Both the position numbers and the translations under genes were made by a program. Source: Symbiodinium natans (Eukaryota > Sar > Dinophyceae > Suessiales > Symbiodiniaceae). From it: a DNA stretch of 64,000 nucleotides. Where the stretch lies: NCBI GenBank assembly GCA_905221605.1, contig CAJNDS010002607.1, positions 277,501 to 341,500 on the forward strand, written 5' to 3'. Position 1 is the first letter of the stretch, and each line of letters starts with the position of its first letter. Below are positions 12,661 to 23,800 of this stretch, piece after piece. The notes under the pieces are model-generated. The model was not told the origin of the DNA and did no database searches. It saw only the letters and a program-made list of their open reading frames with translations.

Positions 12661-12787
12661 AAAGTTAAGATGCACCTCCTGCAGCAGGGCGCGGCTGGAG
12701 GCCCGGGCTATGTTGGCCACATGCCGTGGCAGGGCACACTCCAAAATTTGCTGCCTGGACATGAGCTCGAGACTAAGTTCAGGGTCT
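12661..12787 (-). CDS. Exon fragment with LAN..W-type repeat
   Basis: Minus-strand reading gives LSLELMSRQQ...LPRHVANIARASSRALLQE, the same repeat anchor as in 9.2-11.1 kb but with Arg (CGG) at the Trp position. A possible acceptor (CGGCAG) lies just upstream. It continues the repeat-protein gene or pseudogene. Between here and 11.1 kb other open frames exist, but none shows the anchor. Confidence 0.4.
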
Positions 12788-13665
12788 GCCGTGGTTCAGG
12801 TTTGGAGCTTGGATCATTTCATGCTCTCCTACCCGCCCCGAATCCCCCTTTGAACGACAACCCAGACAACCGCGCTCTTGACAATGAGTCGAAGCATGTC
12901 ACACACGGCTCCACACAGCTCCTACTGTGTCCTGGTGCACCCGGCACTCCAAACACCATGCGAAGTACGCAGGAAGCTCTCACCAATGGACCTCCGCTCA
13001 GCCATGGCCGTGAAGACCTGCTGTGAGCCGGGGCAGCACGAGGATGAATGGTACCCTTTCGGAGGGGACACTAAACATCTTGTCCACCCCTTGCCACCAC
13101 AAAGTTGCAGCTCTAGGTAGATAACCGGTAGAACCCCCGACCTCCTGGATCCACCGTTGCTGATGTTCCGATGTATAAATTTTGATGCGAAAAACAGTCA
13201 AAAACTGCGGCTCCCTGATTTCATGGAGGAACCTCCGAAACAAGCCACGGACGTTCACAACCTGCACATGCTAGACCGCAGTGAGCGATACATGGAAAGT
13301 TAGGTCTTTGCAGGATAGTATGCCAGTCCAGTCACCCAGTGAGCATGAGACCCGGTGATCTTGGAAGGGGCAATCATGCAGCATTCTCTCCTTGCTATTG
13401 CGACCTGCGGCATGAGAAACTCTGAGGCACTCACAGCGAAGCCACTGAAATCAAGACTCCATGCGCTAGACAGGAACCGACGCCCAGCCCTGCAACCGCC
13501 TAGTAGTCCTCCCCCCCCCACTAGCCTGCTCGCCCGAGGAGTCCATGACGGTGAGCCGCCGGGTCAGATTCGCCAGACCCTTGCGTTATCAGCTGTCCAA
13601 ATCAAATCAGTGTACGGTTTTTGGTTCGGCCCTCTGCCTCTGAGCCTGGGTTGGATAGCTTTTTG

Positions 13666-14552
13666 TCATGGAAGAGTCCGCGCCTGCGTGTCGGAGTCCT
13701 CAGCTCTGGCGACGGCTGCGAATGCAAAGGCCCGAGTTGCACGTGGGCCTTCCAAGGCTTCAGCAGTCAAACTAGTGACCCGTTCATCCTTCGCAGGGGC
13801 AATTGCCCGGTGGCCCTCTAAGAGTTTGGCGCTTCGGGTCAAGATGTAAAATCCCACAGCCCAAGCAATAAAACAAGGGCTATTTTGGGATCCAGGAGGT
13901 CCCACACAAATCCTCGTTTCGTCTGGCGGTTTCCGCATGATAGGCTTCAACATGGCAGTTTTTGACGACTGAATTCATATGACCGGCCGGCCATGCTTGC
14001 ATCTTTATGGTCAAAAAAACATTGGAAGTCTTCAGATTCCAATTCTAAGGCCCTAGCTCAGCCTGTCCATCTCATGGGTGCTGCCTTCTCAGTGCTGCTA
14101 ACACTGCTTATTATGCAGAAATGCTCCCGTCACACTTTTGCGCGACAGGCCTTCAAACGCATCTCCAACCACAGCGGAACCAGTCTATCTGAATCTATCT
14201 CTACCGTCGGAATGCGTGCTACTTGGTCTTCAAACGGCAACCTAGCTGCAGCAGGTCTAAACACACGATCCTTTTCTTCGTTCTTGAATCCACACTGAGC
14301 TCTTGTCCCACAAACCCGACTCTTTTGCAACAAGCAGACCAGAAGCTACCACCAACCACCCCTCCTAGACGTCATGAACTCAAGACTTATATCAGGAGCT
14401 CTCACTTGCTTCGCCCAATTGCTCGAAGCATGTACTTGCCAGGCCAGGCCTCTCTCAAGAATCTTGGCGGAGGCCCAAACAGTAGTGGCCAATTTCTTGG
14501 CCTTGCACCCAATGCTGCGAATAACGTGTAAGGCTAAGGAGAAAGCTAGCAC
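13666..14552 (-). CDS. Exon fragments of LAN..W repeat protein
   Basis: The 14346-14552 minus frame contains CKAKKLATTVWASAKILERG followed by a helical stretch, a clear repeat unit with intact Trp. The 13666-13953 frame has SQNSPCFIAWAVGFYI and a later FAFAAVARAED, weaker units. Spacing and strand fit further exons of the repeat gene that decays at 9.8-11.1 kb. Splice sites were not resolved. Confidence 0.4.
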
Positions 14553-15099
14553 AAACTGCGAACAATCATGCGTAGTGGCGTGGGGGTTCTGACTTTCTGT
14601 TGAAACGCGGATGGGTCTGAATCCGTTGACAAAGACATGCCAGGCATTCAGGTATCACTCATTCACGAAAAGTCCACAGTGGCTATGGTCACAGTTTCGG
14701 CTTCGGGTTCAAAAGGTATGTTTTTTGCCACCCGCCTAGCTGACCCCTCTGAGATCACTCCGCAGGGAACAATCGTGGTCTCTCGTACAGGGCCTAGGTT
14801 TCCAGGATGCTCCGTTGGGTCGTTGACGAGCTAAAGATTGTTGCAGCGCCAACAGGCTCTGCAGCATCCGGCTCAACGGAGCTCTTTTGCGCATGAGCAG
14901 TAATTACCATGTACCCCTGAAATGAAGGCAACCCCCGGTGGTGCTTGCGCCAATGCATCTCTGCCGGGGTGCTGAGGGCCATATACCAAATATACTTAAA
15001 GCTGCATTGCCAGCAGTGTGCTACCAGTATTTAATGCGCTTTTCCTGTTATTCTTTTTTCTGTCGTGGCCGTGACGGGCTTGGGCCTGAGAGTGCACTG

Positions 15100-15226
15100 C
15101 TGCAGATCTACTTTCAGACAGGCAAAGATGTGCTAAACCCCGTTCCCTCAAGTCGTACCACGTATTGGCCAAGTTGCGTGAAACCCGGCCGATCTCCTGG
15201 AAGCGACAGAACCTGGAGCCTTCCAC
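15100..15226 (-). CDS. 5'-most recognised exon of LAN..W repeat protein
   Basis: Minus-strand frame with FCRFQEIGRVSRNLANTWYD followed by LRERGLAHLCL, again the repeat anchor with Trp present. It is the most upstream unit that I can recognise, so the gene would span about 15.2 to 9.2 kb on the minus strand. No start codon was assigned. Confidence 0.4.
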
Positions 15227-15319
15227 AAGGCCTTCTCCGCCAGGAGCAGTTTCGCAAGGCCCCGGGCACCTGGGTCTGCAGTCTGCTGCCCTGAATCAGC
15301 GAACCGCCATGAGCTGCCA

Positions 15320-16730
15320 CCTGATGTGAGCCTTCAGTTCATGGAGATCGGCTAACACAAGCACTTGGTCCCAAAGCATCCATTTCCACATATTCCTCTT
15401 CCAGCGTAGCTTTGGCATGTACAATTTCTGATCTGCAATCCAAGCATCTGTTTGCGATGTCGTGGGGGAGGATCAATGCTGGCATGCTGGCTGCTACAGC
15501 TTCTGGATCCTGCGGGCAGAAGGGCGGAGGGGGGGAGTTCATTCAGACTGCTATGCCCTGTTTCAGGTAGCCCCTGTTGCCAATAGCTTCTGGACGAAAA
15601 CATGTGCCAAGCTTCGTGCGGATATCGGAAGCGATGAACCCTCAACTACGCTACAATGCCCGGGAGTCCCGGGAGTCCGGGCGCCTTGGACAAGTTGGAC
15701 TTGATGGCACGCATATTCGACGAAGACGGCCCAGGCGCAGGGAGTTCCAAGATGGTGATCTCCTGAAGTCAACAGGGTCTCCAGGATTCTCCAGGTCTCT
15801 CCCCCTTCCTCTCCTTCTCCCTCTCCCTCTTCTTCTGCTGGGCATAGGGGGAGACCCCCCCGCGCTCGAAGCGCGCCGGCTCCCTCTCTCTCTCTCTCTC
15901 TCTTTCTTTTTCTGCTTCTTCTTCTTCTTCTGCTGGGCTTCAGGGAGTGCTCTCTCTCTCTTTCTTTCTTTCTTTCGGAGGGCGTGGAGGCCGAAACCTC
16001 CGGGCGTCATCGCCCGCCCCTGTTTCCGGAGCGGTACTCGGGTACAGTGGAAGACAATGATGTGATGCTCTGCCCCCAACCCTCACTAAGTGTCCTCTAA
16101 CCACTACCCCCACCACCCCATCTTCCCCATCTTCACATCTCGCCTTCCGAGTGTGAGACTGTGCTCTTCCGGCTCGCACTAGGTTGGACTGTCATTCTTG
16201 GCCCCCAAACAAAGGTACTACCCCCATACACTACACCCCCTCACGTGTGTCCAACCTGCTCTGTGCTACAACTTAGCCTGCGCGCGAGAAAAACATGCAC
16301 CCTGGGCCTCCCTTGGGTTCCCCCAGGGGTTGCTATCTTGGTAGTGGGAGTGTTTGGACACAGCCCCGCCCTTTAATTGGCTCGCCGCGGCTTTTCGACA
16401 CTCTAACTGCTTCGCTATCTCCTGTACACGTCCGTCCCCAACAACCAAGCTCCCCCACAATACTACCAGCACCCGGGCCCCACTAGAAAACGGACGCCCT
16501 GCATCACATGACTCAATTGGCCTTCGGCCTTTTTAATGGTGTGTTTTACTATTCTGCGTGTGACAGCTGCTTTACCCCCTGTGACAACACCGGACAAATG
16601 ACTCCCTCTTGAACTTGAAATCCCCGAATCCTCCAAGGCCCCCCCTCGAGAAAACAACTTGCGCTGCCTCTGTACATCGAGCCCCTTTACGGCTCAAGCC
16701 TTGGCTCAGACCTTCTAGTGTAGGTGTCGT
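15320..16730. other. No supported gene; pyrimidine tract 15780-15985
   Basis: The plus strand 15780-15985 is a nearly continuous CTT/CTC/TCTTTC tract with two short interruptions. The open frames across it (Leu/Phe/Ser-rich on plus, Lys/Glu/Arg-rich on minus) are composition artefacts. Flanks show no recognisable coding sequence. Confidence 0.6.
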
Positions 16731-16734
16731 CTCA

Positions 16735-17235
16735 TCTCGCCCCCCCGACCACCATGTAGCAGACGCCGACTTGCGTTTTCGACCTTCCTCCCGGGGCCGG
16801 GACTGTTCTGGTAGACGCCGAAGTGGTTGCGGGCTCGTGCTTTCAACCCATCCCTTCTGGGACTGCTTGGTTTTCTTCTCTGACCCCTTCCCTCCGGGAC
16901 TGTTCTGGTAGCAGACGCCGATGTGTTTTGGACCTCTTCCCCCAGGAAGTGTTCTGGTAGCAGATGCGGAGGCGACTGCGGGCTTGCGCTTTTTCGACCC
17001 CTTTCCCGAGCCTGTACTGGTAGCAGACGCGGGAGTGGTTGCGGGCTTGCGTTTTCGACCTTTTCCCCGGGACTGTTCTGGTAGTAGACGCCGAGGTGGT
17101 TGTGGGCTAGTGCTTTCAGCCCATCCCTTCTGGGTCTGCTTGGTTTTCTTCTCTGACCCCTTCCCCGCGGGACTGTTCTGGTAGTAGACGCCGAGGTGGT
17201 TGCGGTGCTGCGCCCGTCCATCAGGCAGGTGACGC
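16735..17235. repeat. Minisatellite with CTGTTCTGGTAG core, higher-order period ~274 bp
   Basis: A core CTGTTCTGGTAG..AGACGCCGA.GTGGTTGCGGGCT is repeated at least six times (about 16803, 16904, 16949, 17016, 17074, 17170) with variable linkers. A longer block containing CTTCTGGG.CTGCTTGG starts at 16854 and again at 17128, giving a higher-order unit of about 274 bp. The minus strand stays open through the array for 201 codons (16715-17320) as a Pro/Arg/Ser repeat peptide. I treat that frame as doubtful. Confidence 0.8.
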
Positions 17236-17584
17236 AGGTGATGTCGGGTTGGGTCATGGCTTCACTCTTACAGCGGTTTTCATCTCCCCCTAAGAATGTG
17301 TAAAACAACGAACTGCACACAAGGCCCCTTCACCAACGCCTGAGAAACCAACCGACACACTGCTGGACACGTCTACTTTGTTCGCTGTGTGAGCCCCGGG
17401 TCAGCACGCCTGTTTTTAGGGTCAACCCTCGAGTGCAAGCCAGGCCCCAAATGGCAAACAGCTCTAACCCCCGCAAACGCAACCACAATTAGGGTGTGTA
17501 AGGAGGCGAGCTGCTCCGAAGCTTGAACGAAGAGGTGCGCGGCGGCTCAAGCCCAGGGTTCGGGGGCGGGTTCCTCCCCCCAGA

Positions 17585-17599
17585 CTTGAGCCAAAATGG

Positions 17600-17603
<4 letters not shown>
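17585..17603 (-). other. Dinoflagellate spliced-leader (DinoSL) relic
   Basis: The minus strand reads GTAGCCATTTTGGCTCAAG, 19 of the 21-22 nt of the conserved dinoflagellate spliced leader. Only the 5' CC(G) end is replaced, by the adjacent (CT)n tract. The next bases are TCTGG, not the GT donor of an SL RNA gene. This is therefore more likely the footprint of a reverse-transcribed, trans-spliced mRNA that re-entered the genome than an SL gene. The downstream (minus) sequence leads, after 264 bp, into the 16715-17320 open frame; no known coding domain was seen. Confidence 0.8.

Positions 17604-17636
<33 letters not shown>
17604..17636. repeat. (TC)n microsatellite
   Basis: Pure TC dinucleotides directly abutting the spliced-leader relic. 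Confidence 0.95.
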
Positions 17637-17638
<2 letters not shown>

Positions 17639-18176
17639 CAGGGGCTTCAACACGGGGTGGTGGCAACGGAGGCGGCGCAGACCGCCCGTGGCAAGCATCA
17701 GTTTGTCACATCACTAGAGCCGGCGAAAATTATGCAGCAAACTTTTTGGTGGCACACCCTTCTTCGCTGCCACTCTCTCTGTCTCTTTCTTTGTCTCTGG
17801 GTCCTTCTTCCCCGGTCAATGAAGGGTAAGGACAGGTGTTCCGCTCCCTCATTGAGTCGCGTGCCCAATACAGCAGAGGGTGCCGCCAGAAGAAAACCGG
17901 ACGAAGGGCGTTCTGGGTCTGTGTGTGTTGGTGTGAGAATTCGTTTTTGTTTGAGAAGCTTAAGGGATTCCTCGGCCGTGCTTAGGGGCCTGTGTGTGTG
18001 AGACTGGCAGCTGGCAAATTCTCTTGCGCTCCTTTCAGCTTGCCTTTCAACCCTTCAAACCTCCGACTACCTGGCCTCAGCCTTGTCAGAATTCCCCGTC
18101 TGTAAGCTGCAAGCACGCTTAGCCACCGAAGTGCCTGCCCTAGAAGGGGTGAGCGAGTACCGATCTCGGGGTGAAA
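17637..18176. other. No supported gene
   Basis: Short TC-rich words (about 17770-17800) and open frames without recognisable features. Confidence 0.5.
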
Positions 18177-18214
18177 CGGCATCTCTCTCTGTCTCTCTCT
18201 CTCTCTCTCTCGCT

Positions 18215-18247
<33 letters not shown>
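18177..18247. repeat. (TC)n followed by (TTGC)n
   Basis: TC dinucleotides to about 18214, then seven TTGC tetranucleotides. Confidence 0.95.
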
Positions 18248-18599
18248 GTGCTGTGCGTATGACCCCCTAAGGGGCCGCCCCAAGGGGCACGCTCAACCGA
18301 GCCCTTCAGGTGTGATACGGCGTGCATGGTGGCGAGCGACAGTCCCAGCAATCTTTCTTTAATTTCATTGGGGCCAGAGGGCAAGCCCCCGCGCCCAAGC
18401 GCGCCCCGCTCCCGCATCGCTCCAGAACTCTCCCGTTTCTTGGCCGCTGTTCGGCCTGCCCCCGTTACCTGCCGTTAGAGCCTTCCAAGTTTCTCACTCC
18501 CAACCACAACACTGAGCGTCCCCATGAAAGCCTGAAGAACGAAGTACCAACCTCCCCTACCCCCTTCCTAGTTCGAAGGCCCCTTCAGTCAGGTCCCAG

Positions 18600-18620
18600 C
18601 CCTTTCTCTCTCCCTTTTTT

Positions 18621-18656
<36 letters not shown>

Positions 18657-18660
18657 CCGT
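18600..18660. repeat. T-run and (TC)n microsatellite
   Basis: CTCTCTCCC, ten T, then pure TC to about 18654. Confidence 0.95.
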
Positions 18661-21600
18661 CCTTCCTTCCTGCGCACATAGTTACCATAGTCCCCGAAGA
18701 GACCGCCCCCTCCCGCTCTCTCACTGACTGTCTCCTCCTTCTCCCTCACTCTCTGTGTCGCGCTTCCTCCCTGCTCGCAGACTGCGCATGTCCTGTGACC
18801 CCTGCGCTCCATCACCAGGAGCATACTGAGAGGCAGGTTGCTAGCACAGCTGCAGCTGAGTGGTCACCTCGCAGGTGGGCTTCAAGCTGCGGTCAGTCTG
18901 CGTCTGACCCTTGTGCCGCGCCATGAGTATCAAGTGGAAATTCATGTAGTAACCTAGGACCTAGCATTGTTGCTGTGAATAAGTCCCTGAGTTGAGGTCT
19001 TGCTCAGCCCCAGACATCGCGCAGTTTGGGTCCCGTCTCACACCCCGGCTCGTTGCCTATCAGGTCCAATGTTCCGAGTTCGGCCACGGGAGAGGCCGTG
19101 GCGTGCACGGAACCCAGGCTGCAAAGCCTCACTCACGCCCACCCACGCCTGTCACGCCCGAAGGTATCGGGGGTAACAGGCAACACGCCAATTGCGATAC
19201 GAACGCATTTGGAGATTGAAAGGTACACCGAGTTACCCACGTTGCACCTGAGAGTGTAGCTGAGCACATTCTCAAGAGGCAGCACAAGACACCACACTGT
19301 TAGAACACGAGATCATGCAGCGTGCAAGAGAGTGTGTCACGATGCCCCTGCAGCGCTCAGAAAAATGCGCTCCCCCACAACCGTGCACTGATGAGCAGAG
19401 CAAGGATAGGACAATCCCATGCCATATGAACTGCTGGTGGTGTCCGGGTTGGAAAACCTGTCCGAGCATTTGATGTGGGACTGCGCGTGCAGAGAACTCT
19501 CAGTCTCAACACGAACGCTTGCTGAAGCCTGGCCCGTCAATCCTCAATCCGCAACTGGCACGGACTCGAAACCACAGAGTGCAAGGTGCCTAAGTCGCCA
19601 ATGTGCCCAGTAGTGCAGCACCCTACAGCTGCTGCTTCCTGCACGGGGCGACTGTCCCATGAATACGTGCACCAATAACAGGTGCTAAAGTCTTCAGAGC
19701 TTGGGACGGCCCACTCATCTGTTGCATGCCCTTGTTCACGCTAGAACCTCTCTTTGTCCTTTCAGCAGATGGCCTCTCTGCGGATAATGTTGACTTGCCC
19801 GCAATGAAGTCCAAACAAATCCCGAAGCTCAACTATGAACTCGCCGCCCTCCGTAAAATACCAAAATACCGCATTCCGGAGGAATAAGCTCGGACTTTAA
19901 GAAACAAGCCCCTCCAGTCAAGACCAGAGCCCCCTTTCATCCAAAACCCCCAGACCAGCGGGGGAGGGGCAGGAAGTAGACATTACAGCTGAATCCTACC
20001 CATGGTGATGCAGTTCTATACAGTTACTACGGTTCTGGTACTACTTGTTCACGGGTATCCTTGAGAGCAGTTACGAGGCTCATCCTCGAGGTCACAGAGG
20101 ACTGTGCCAAGTCAAGGTTTCAGAGGTCTGATCGGGAAAACCTGGCAACATTGTACAGAATCGTAATGCGCAACTCCCATAGTCTCCAACCCCATGCCCG
20201 AGGCATCTTGGAGGAGAGGAGTGGAGACACCTAATGCTCCACCGAAAGCTGCAGTTTTGGCCCGAACTTGGGAAGAGGGGACTGGCTGGGAGGAGGGGCA
20301 GTATGGGCAGTGCGTGAAACTCGACACCCATGATTTCTCCACCCTCTTTGATCCGCTAAACACAGTGCCTCCTGACACTCTCCGGCATCGAATTTCGGAC
20401 AGCCCCCGGCGCTGTTTGCGCCTATTGCTACGAGTACCTCCTTGCCGCATTTACGCGAGGCCAGGTTTAGGGTTCAGGTTTCCACTCCGTTTTGGATATT
20501 GCTGCTCCACACGCCTCCCCCCCCTCTCCCCAAGCACAAGTAGCCTCGAGCCAATCAAGCCAAAAGTCACCACTCGCCACATTTTCCACATCTGACTAGC
20601 ATTGCCTATGTATGGGTCTGTGTCAAAGCATCTGCTTCTTCAGCATGATCTGAACTTCTGAACTGAAAAACAGAGCAAAATCGCTCCCGGCCGCTTCCTG
20701 CAAGACCACACCATGTTCGACAAGTCCTGGAAGGACAACTGCTGGCCTGGCTGGCTGCGAGCATGCTGTGTCATACGTTGAGGAGATGTGGTGCTTCAGG
20801 CACTGGATGGCTCTCAGGTCAGAAATCCGAAGACATGTTTACACCCGCTGACGAACGTGACACTCTTCCGAATGTATCTGAAAATCATTTCCTCACATTC
20901 GCAGTTCTGCTCGATGATGGCCTCTTGCTGCCATCTAGCGCACTGCCTGCCAGCATCTCAACATTTCGGATTTCCAGCTTTGCAAGGGTGGAGCATTCCT
21001 AGTTGAAAAGCTCCCGCCCCTCGGTGCCCATCCCCGCACACACGCGATTATTGCGACTGCCTTCACGCGACTGCTTTTGTCACATCTCGTGCGCAACAAC
21101 TTGTCGGATCTTCAAGGCTTCAAGGCTTGGAGAAGTGGCCTTAGAGGTGGCTTACAGCAATGCTTTGCAGAGGCTTCGCTTCGGGAAAAGTATACCACTC
21201 TAACGCCTCCCCTTAGCCATCTCATCTGATCCCGAGAATCCTCACAACACAATGTAGACAATGTAGACTCCCGCACTCGCGCAAGCCAGGCCAGGATTTG
21301 CGTGGAGCAGTAGCAAACGTTTCAGAATGGCGACTGTTCCCGCACGCTGGCGAGTCCCGAAACCACCGTGCAGCCCCTTCCCTCATAAAAGGAAGCAACA
21401 GAAGGGACAAGTAGGTAAGTGGGGCCTGGCGAGTTCACTCGAGAAGTCTAGTCAGTCACGCTGGCAGAAACGCTGCCTCCATTTCCAAAACGCTCGATTA
21501 GCGCTGGCCATGTTGGCGGGCCGGTCACCACGACCTCAAGTTCAGGTTTGGGGAATGCCTCAAACTTGTGACATACTTGTCGACCTAGCCTGGAAACTGA

Positions 21601-22140
21601 AACCCGTGACCACGCATGCAATCGCCTTGCACTGGGTCGCTCCATGCGCTTGATGGTCACACTCCCACTGCCATGGCTGGCATTGTCCCTGTCGTCTTTG
21701 TTTTGTGGCTCGGTCCTCTTGATTAGCTAAGCGAAGGGATGTCTCAAGGTAGAAAGGTAGAACCTTCTTCAAGTTCCATCAGTGGATAGTTTGGCCGCGA
21801 GTGAACTGACAGAAAGAAGTAACTACAGTACTTCGTGCTGCATGTAAAAGTCACATGTCCAATGCCATTGCGGGAGTTCCTGCATGCACAGATTGCGAAA
21901 CGTATACAGCAGAGCCGTACAGGCAGCCGCAAATGCACGCTTCCATCTGACTCGCGGCTTCACACTCTCGGGCAGGCGCACCAACGAAAGAACCCGGAAC
22001 ATGCAGTGACGCGAGAAATCTGCAATAGTCCAAGTCACTTATCCCTGAATCGTTGCCCAGCATCTGTTCCAGTTTGAAGATTTCGGAGTTTTGAAGATCG
22101 GAGACTCTGTGTGCCGTGTGACGGTCCTTTTGCTCTTTTT
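18661..22140. other. No supported gene
   Basis: Only short frames. One minus frame at about 22000-22110 (SDLQNSEIFKLEQMLGND then SGISDLDYCRFL, after a CACACAG acceptor-like site) could be an exon but has no family match. A minus frame at 20112-20450 is similarly uncertain. Confidence 0.4.
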
Positions 22141-22143
22141 CAG

Positions 22144-22240
22144 TGCCCCCCCCTTGTGGGGGGGGGGGGTGGGGGGTGGTCCGGAAATAGGCGGCCCGTG
22201 TATTTCGTTCTTTTAAGGCTTCGGGGGGGGGAGGGGGACT
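22144..22240. repeat. C-run/G-run element with GGAAATAGGCGGC
   Basis: CCCCCCCC then a long G-run, CCGGAAATAGGCGGC (22181-22195), TTTTAAGG and another G-run. A second, related arrangement occurs at 23687-23800. Confidence 0.75.
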
Positions 22241-22428
22241 GTAGCAAGGCATGTTCTCTCAGAAAGGCACTCGGACAGAAACCATTTTAGCGCGAGCTGT
22301 CTTCACCGCCGTCTGTGTCTGCTGCGTGTCTGATTTGGAACCTCGATCCTGAGTCCTGAGTGTACGTTTCATGGCCAAATTGAGTTTGTGAAGTGTGGCC
22401 CCGGGAGTGTTGCTCGCCCAAACTGGCT

Positions 22429-22597
22429 AGGCACAGCCCACATGTGACAGTTTGTCCTTTGTTGTGTCTGTTCCTGAACCTACAACACGACGGCGGGCGA
22501 AATTCGAAAGACCTCAATGAGTTTCACCCGCCATCGTGTTGCAGCAGGTTCCGGAACAGACACAAGAGGGACAAGCTATCACATGTGGGCTGTGCCT
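22429..22597. repeat. Foldback inverted repeat, arms ~77 bp, loop ~16 bp
   Basis: The left arm 22429-22504 begins AGGCACAGCCCACATGTGA and contains TGTGTCTGTTCC and AACACGACGGCGGG. The right arm 22521-22597 is its reverse complement with about ten substitutions and small gaps. Arm ends are sharp and flanking sequence does not extend the match, so this is a long RNA- or DNA-hairpin former or a small non-autonomous foldback element. Confidence 0.9.
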
Positions 22598-22599
22598 AT

Positions 22600-23170
22600 C
22601 CGCCCCAAAACCCCCTCGCCTTCCCCGCCAATTTGGCGTGCGCGTGGGAAGCCTTTATCCCACCTGCAGAGGGCGGGGGAAGGGGACTAACTGTAGCGTG
22701 CAAGAGTCCCTGTCTGGCTGTCTGTGGGACGTGTTGTGCGACTGTTAGGATGTTTCCTGGCTGTCTGTGGGACCCTGGGACCGGGAACGCCCCAAAAATA
22801 AGCGGGAAGGAGGGGGGGGACTGTGGCGCGCAAGAGGCCTTCCCTTTATGACCCACCCCAAACCCCCGCCCTCGCCGCCTGTTTCTGGCATTTCTGGCTG
22901 TCTGTGGGACCCCTATGGGATCGGGAACGCCCCCAGAAATAAGCGGGAAGGCGGGGGGGGACTGTAGCGCGCAAGAGGCCCTGCCCTCTACCACCCACCC
23001 CCACAGCCCCGCTCGCCGCCTATTTCTGGCTGTCTGTGGGACCTTTGTTGGACCCACAGGACAAGAAAGAAATAAGCGGGAAGGAGGGGGGGGGACTGTA
23101 GCGTGCAACAGGCCTTGCCCTTTATGACCCACCGCAACCCCCCCCCACCCCGCCGTCTGTGGGATCCCCA
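22600..23170. repeat. Tandem array, ~130-bp unit, about 4 copies
   Basis: TGGCTGTCTGTGGGAC recurs at 22714, 22757, 22894 and 23025. Between them lie GGGAACGCCCC, AAATAAGCGGGAAGG, a G-run, GACTGTAGCGCGCAAGAGGCC and CCCACC...GCCGCC. Unit lengths are 137, 131 and about 125 bp. The minus strand is open for 241 codons across the array, but unit lengths are not multiples of three and the peptide is low complexity, so no gene is called. Confidence 0.85.
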
Positions 23171-23659
23171 GCATGCCCCTGTGGGACCCTGGGATGCTTG
23201 GGTGGAGTCCTAGAGTCAGAGACCGATCTGTAAAGGAGTGCAAAGCATGCCCTGTGCGCCTATTTCTCACTTGCCCTCTACCCCTCCCAAGATTGCGAGA
23301 CTCCTTTAAAGTGCCCTTCATAATCTGTGTTAGGCCGAGGGAACAATGTTATGCCTGTGTTTGCGAATCTAGTTTGAACATAGGAAAACAAACGCATGAC
23401 TAAGTTATGCGCACAGCTACGCAGGACAATTTAGGAACTGATCCTTCACCAAACCAGCCCTGGACCCTGAAGCCCAAAAACTCAACCTCTTTACATCCTC
23501 AAGACACCAACCCTTCAACCTCCGAACCCAAACCTGGAACCCCTGAATTAATTAAGCCTTCAGCCCCTATCCTCTAAACTCCTCGTCGAAAGGAATGAGT
23601 TGGGCTCTACATCCCATGCTGTTTGTTAACATGACAGGCAGCCCCATAACTTAAGTTAA

Positions 23660-23800
23660 CCGATAATTCCCCGCTTATTTTTCTACCCCCCCCCCCCCCC
23701 CCCCACTGTTGCAAAATAAGCGGCGCGCAGCCCCGGAAATAGGCGGCGCTGGGGGTAACCCCCCCCCCCCCCATTGCCAGATTTTTAAGGGGGGGGCCGT
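23660..23800. repeat. Homopolymer C/G runs with AAATAAGCGG and GGAAATAGGCGGC
   Basis: Contains an inverted CCGCTTATTTTT, a C-run, AAATAAGCGG, CCGGAAATAGGCGGC, another C-run and TTTTTAAGG plus a G-run. It mirrors the 22144-22240 element. Confidence 0.75.

Noticed and set aside
15651-16079. Lys/Glu/Arg-rich minus frame of 142 codons
   Set aside because: Antisense translation of the CTT/CTC tract.
17544-17551. Other GGCTCAAG matches to the spliced leader (also near 16692 and 54735)
   Set aside because: Only 8-9 nt long, expected by chance in 64 kb.
18585-18824. Arg/Glu-rich minus frame
   Set aside because: Antisense of a (TC)n microsatellite.
22596-23321. 241-codon minus frame across the tandem array
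   Set aside because: Unit lengths are not multiples of three, the peptide is low complexity and shows no conserved residues; openness follows from the GC-rich repeat.
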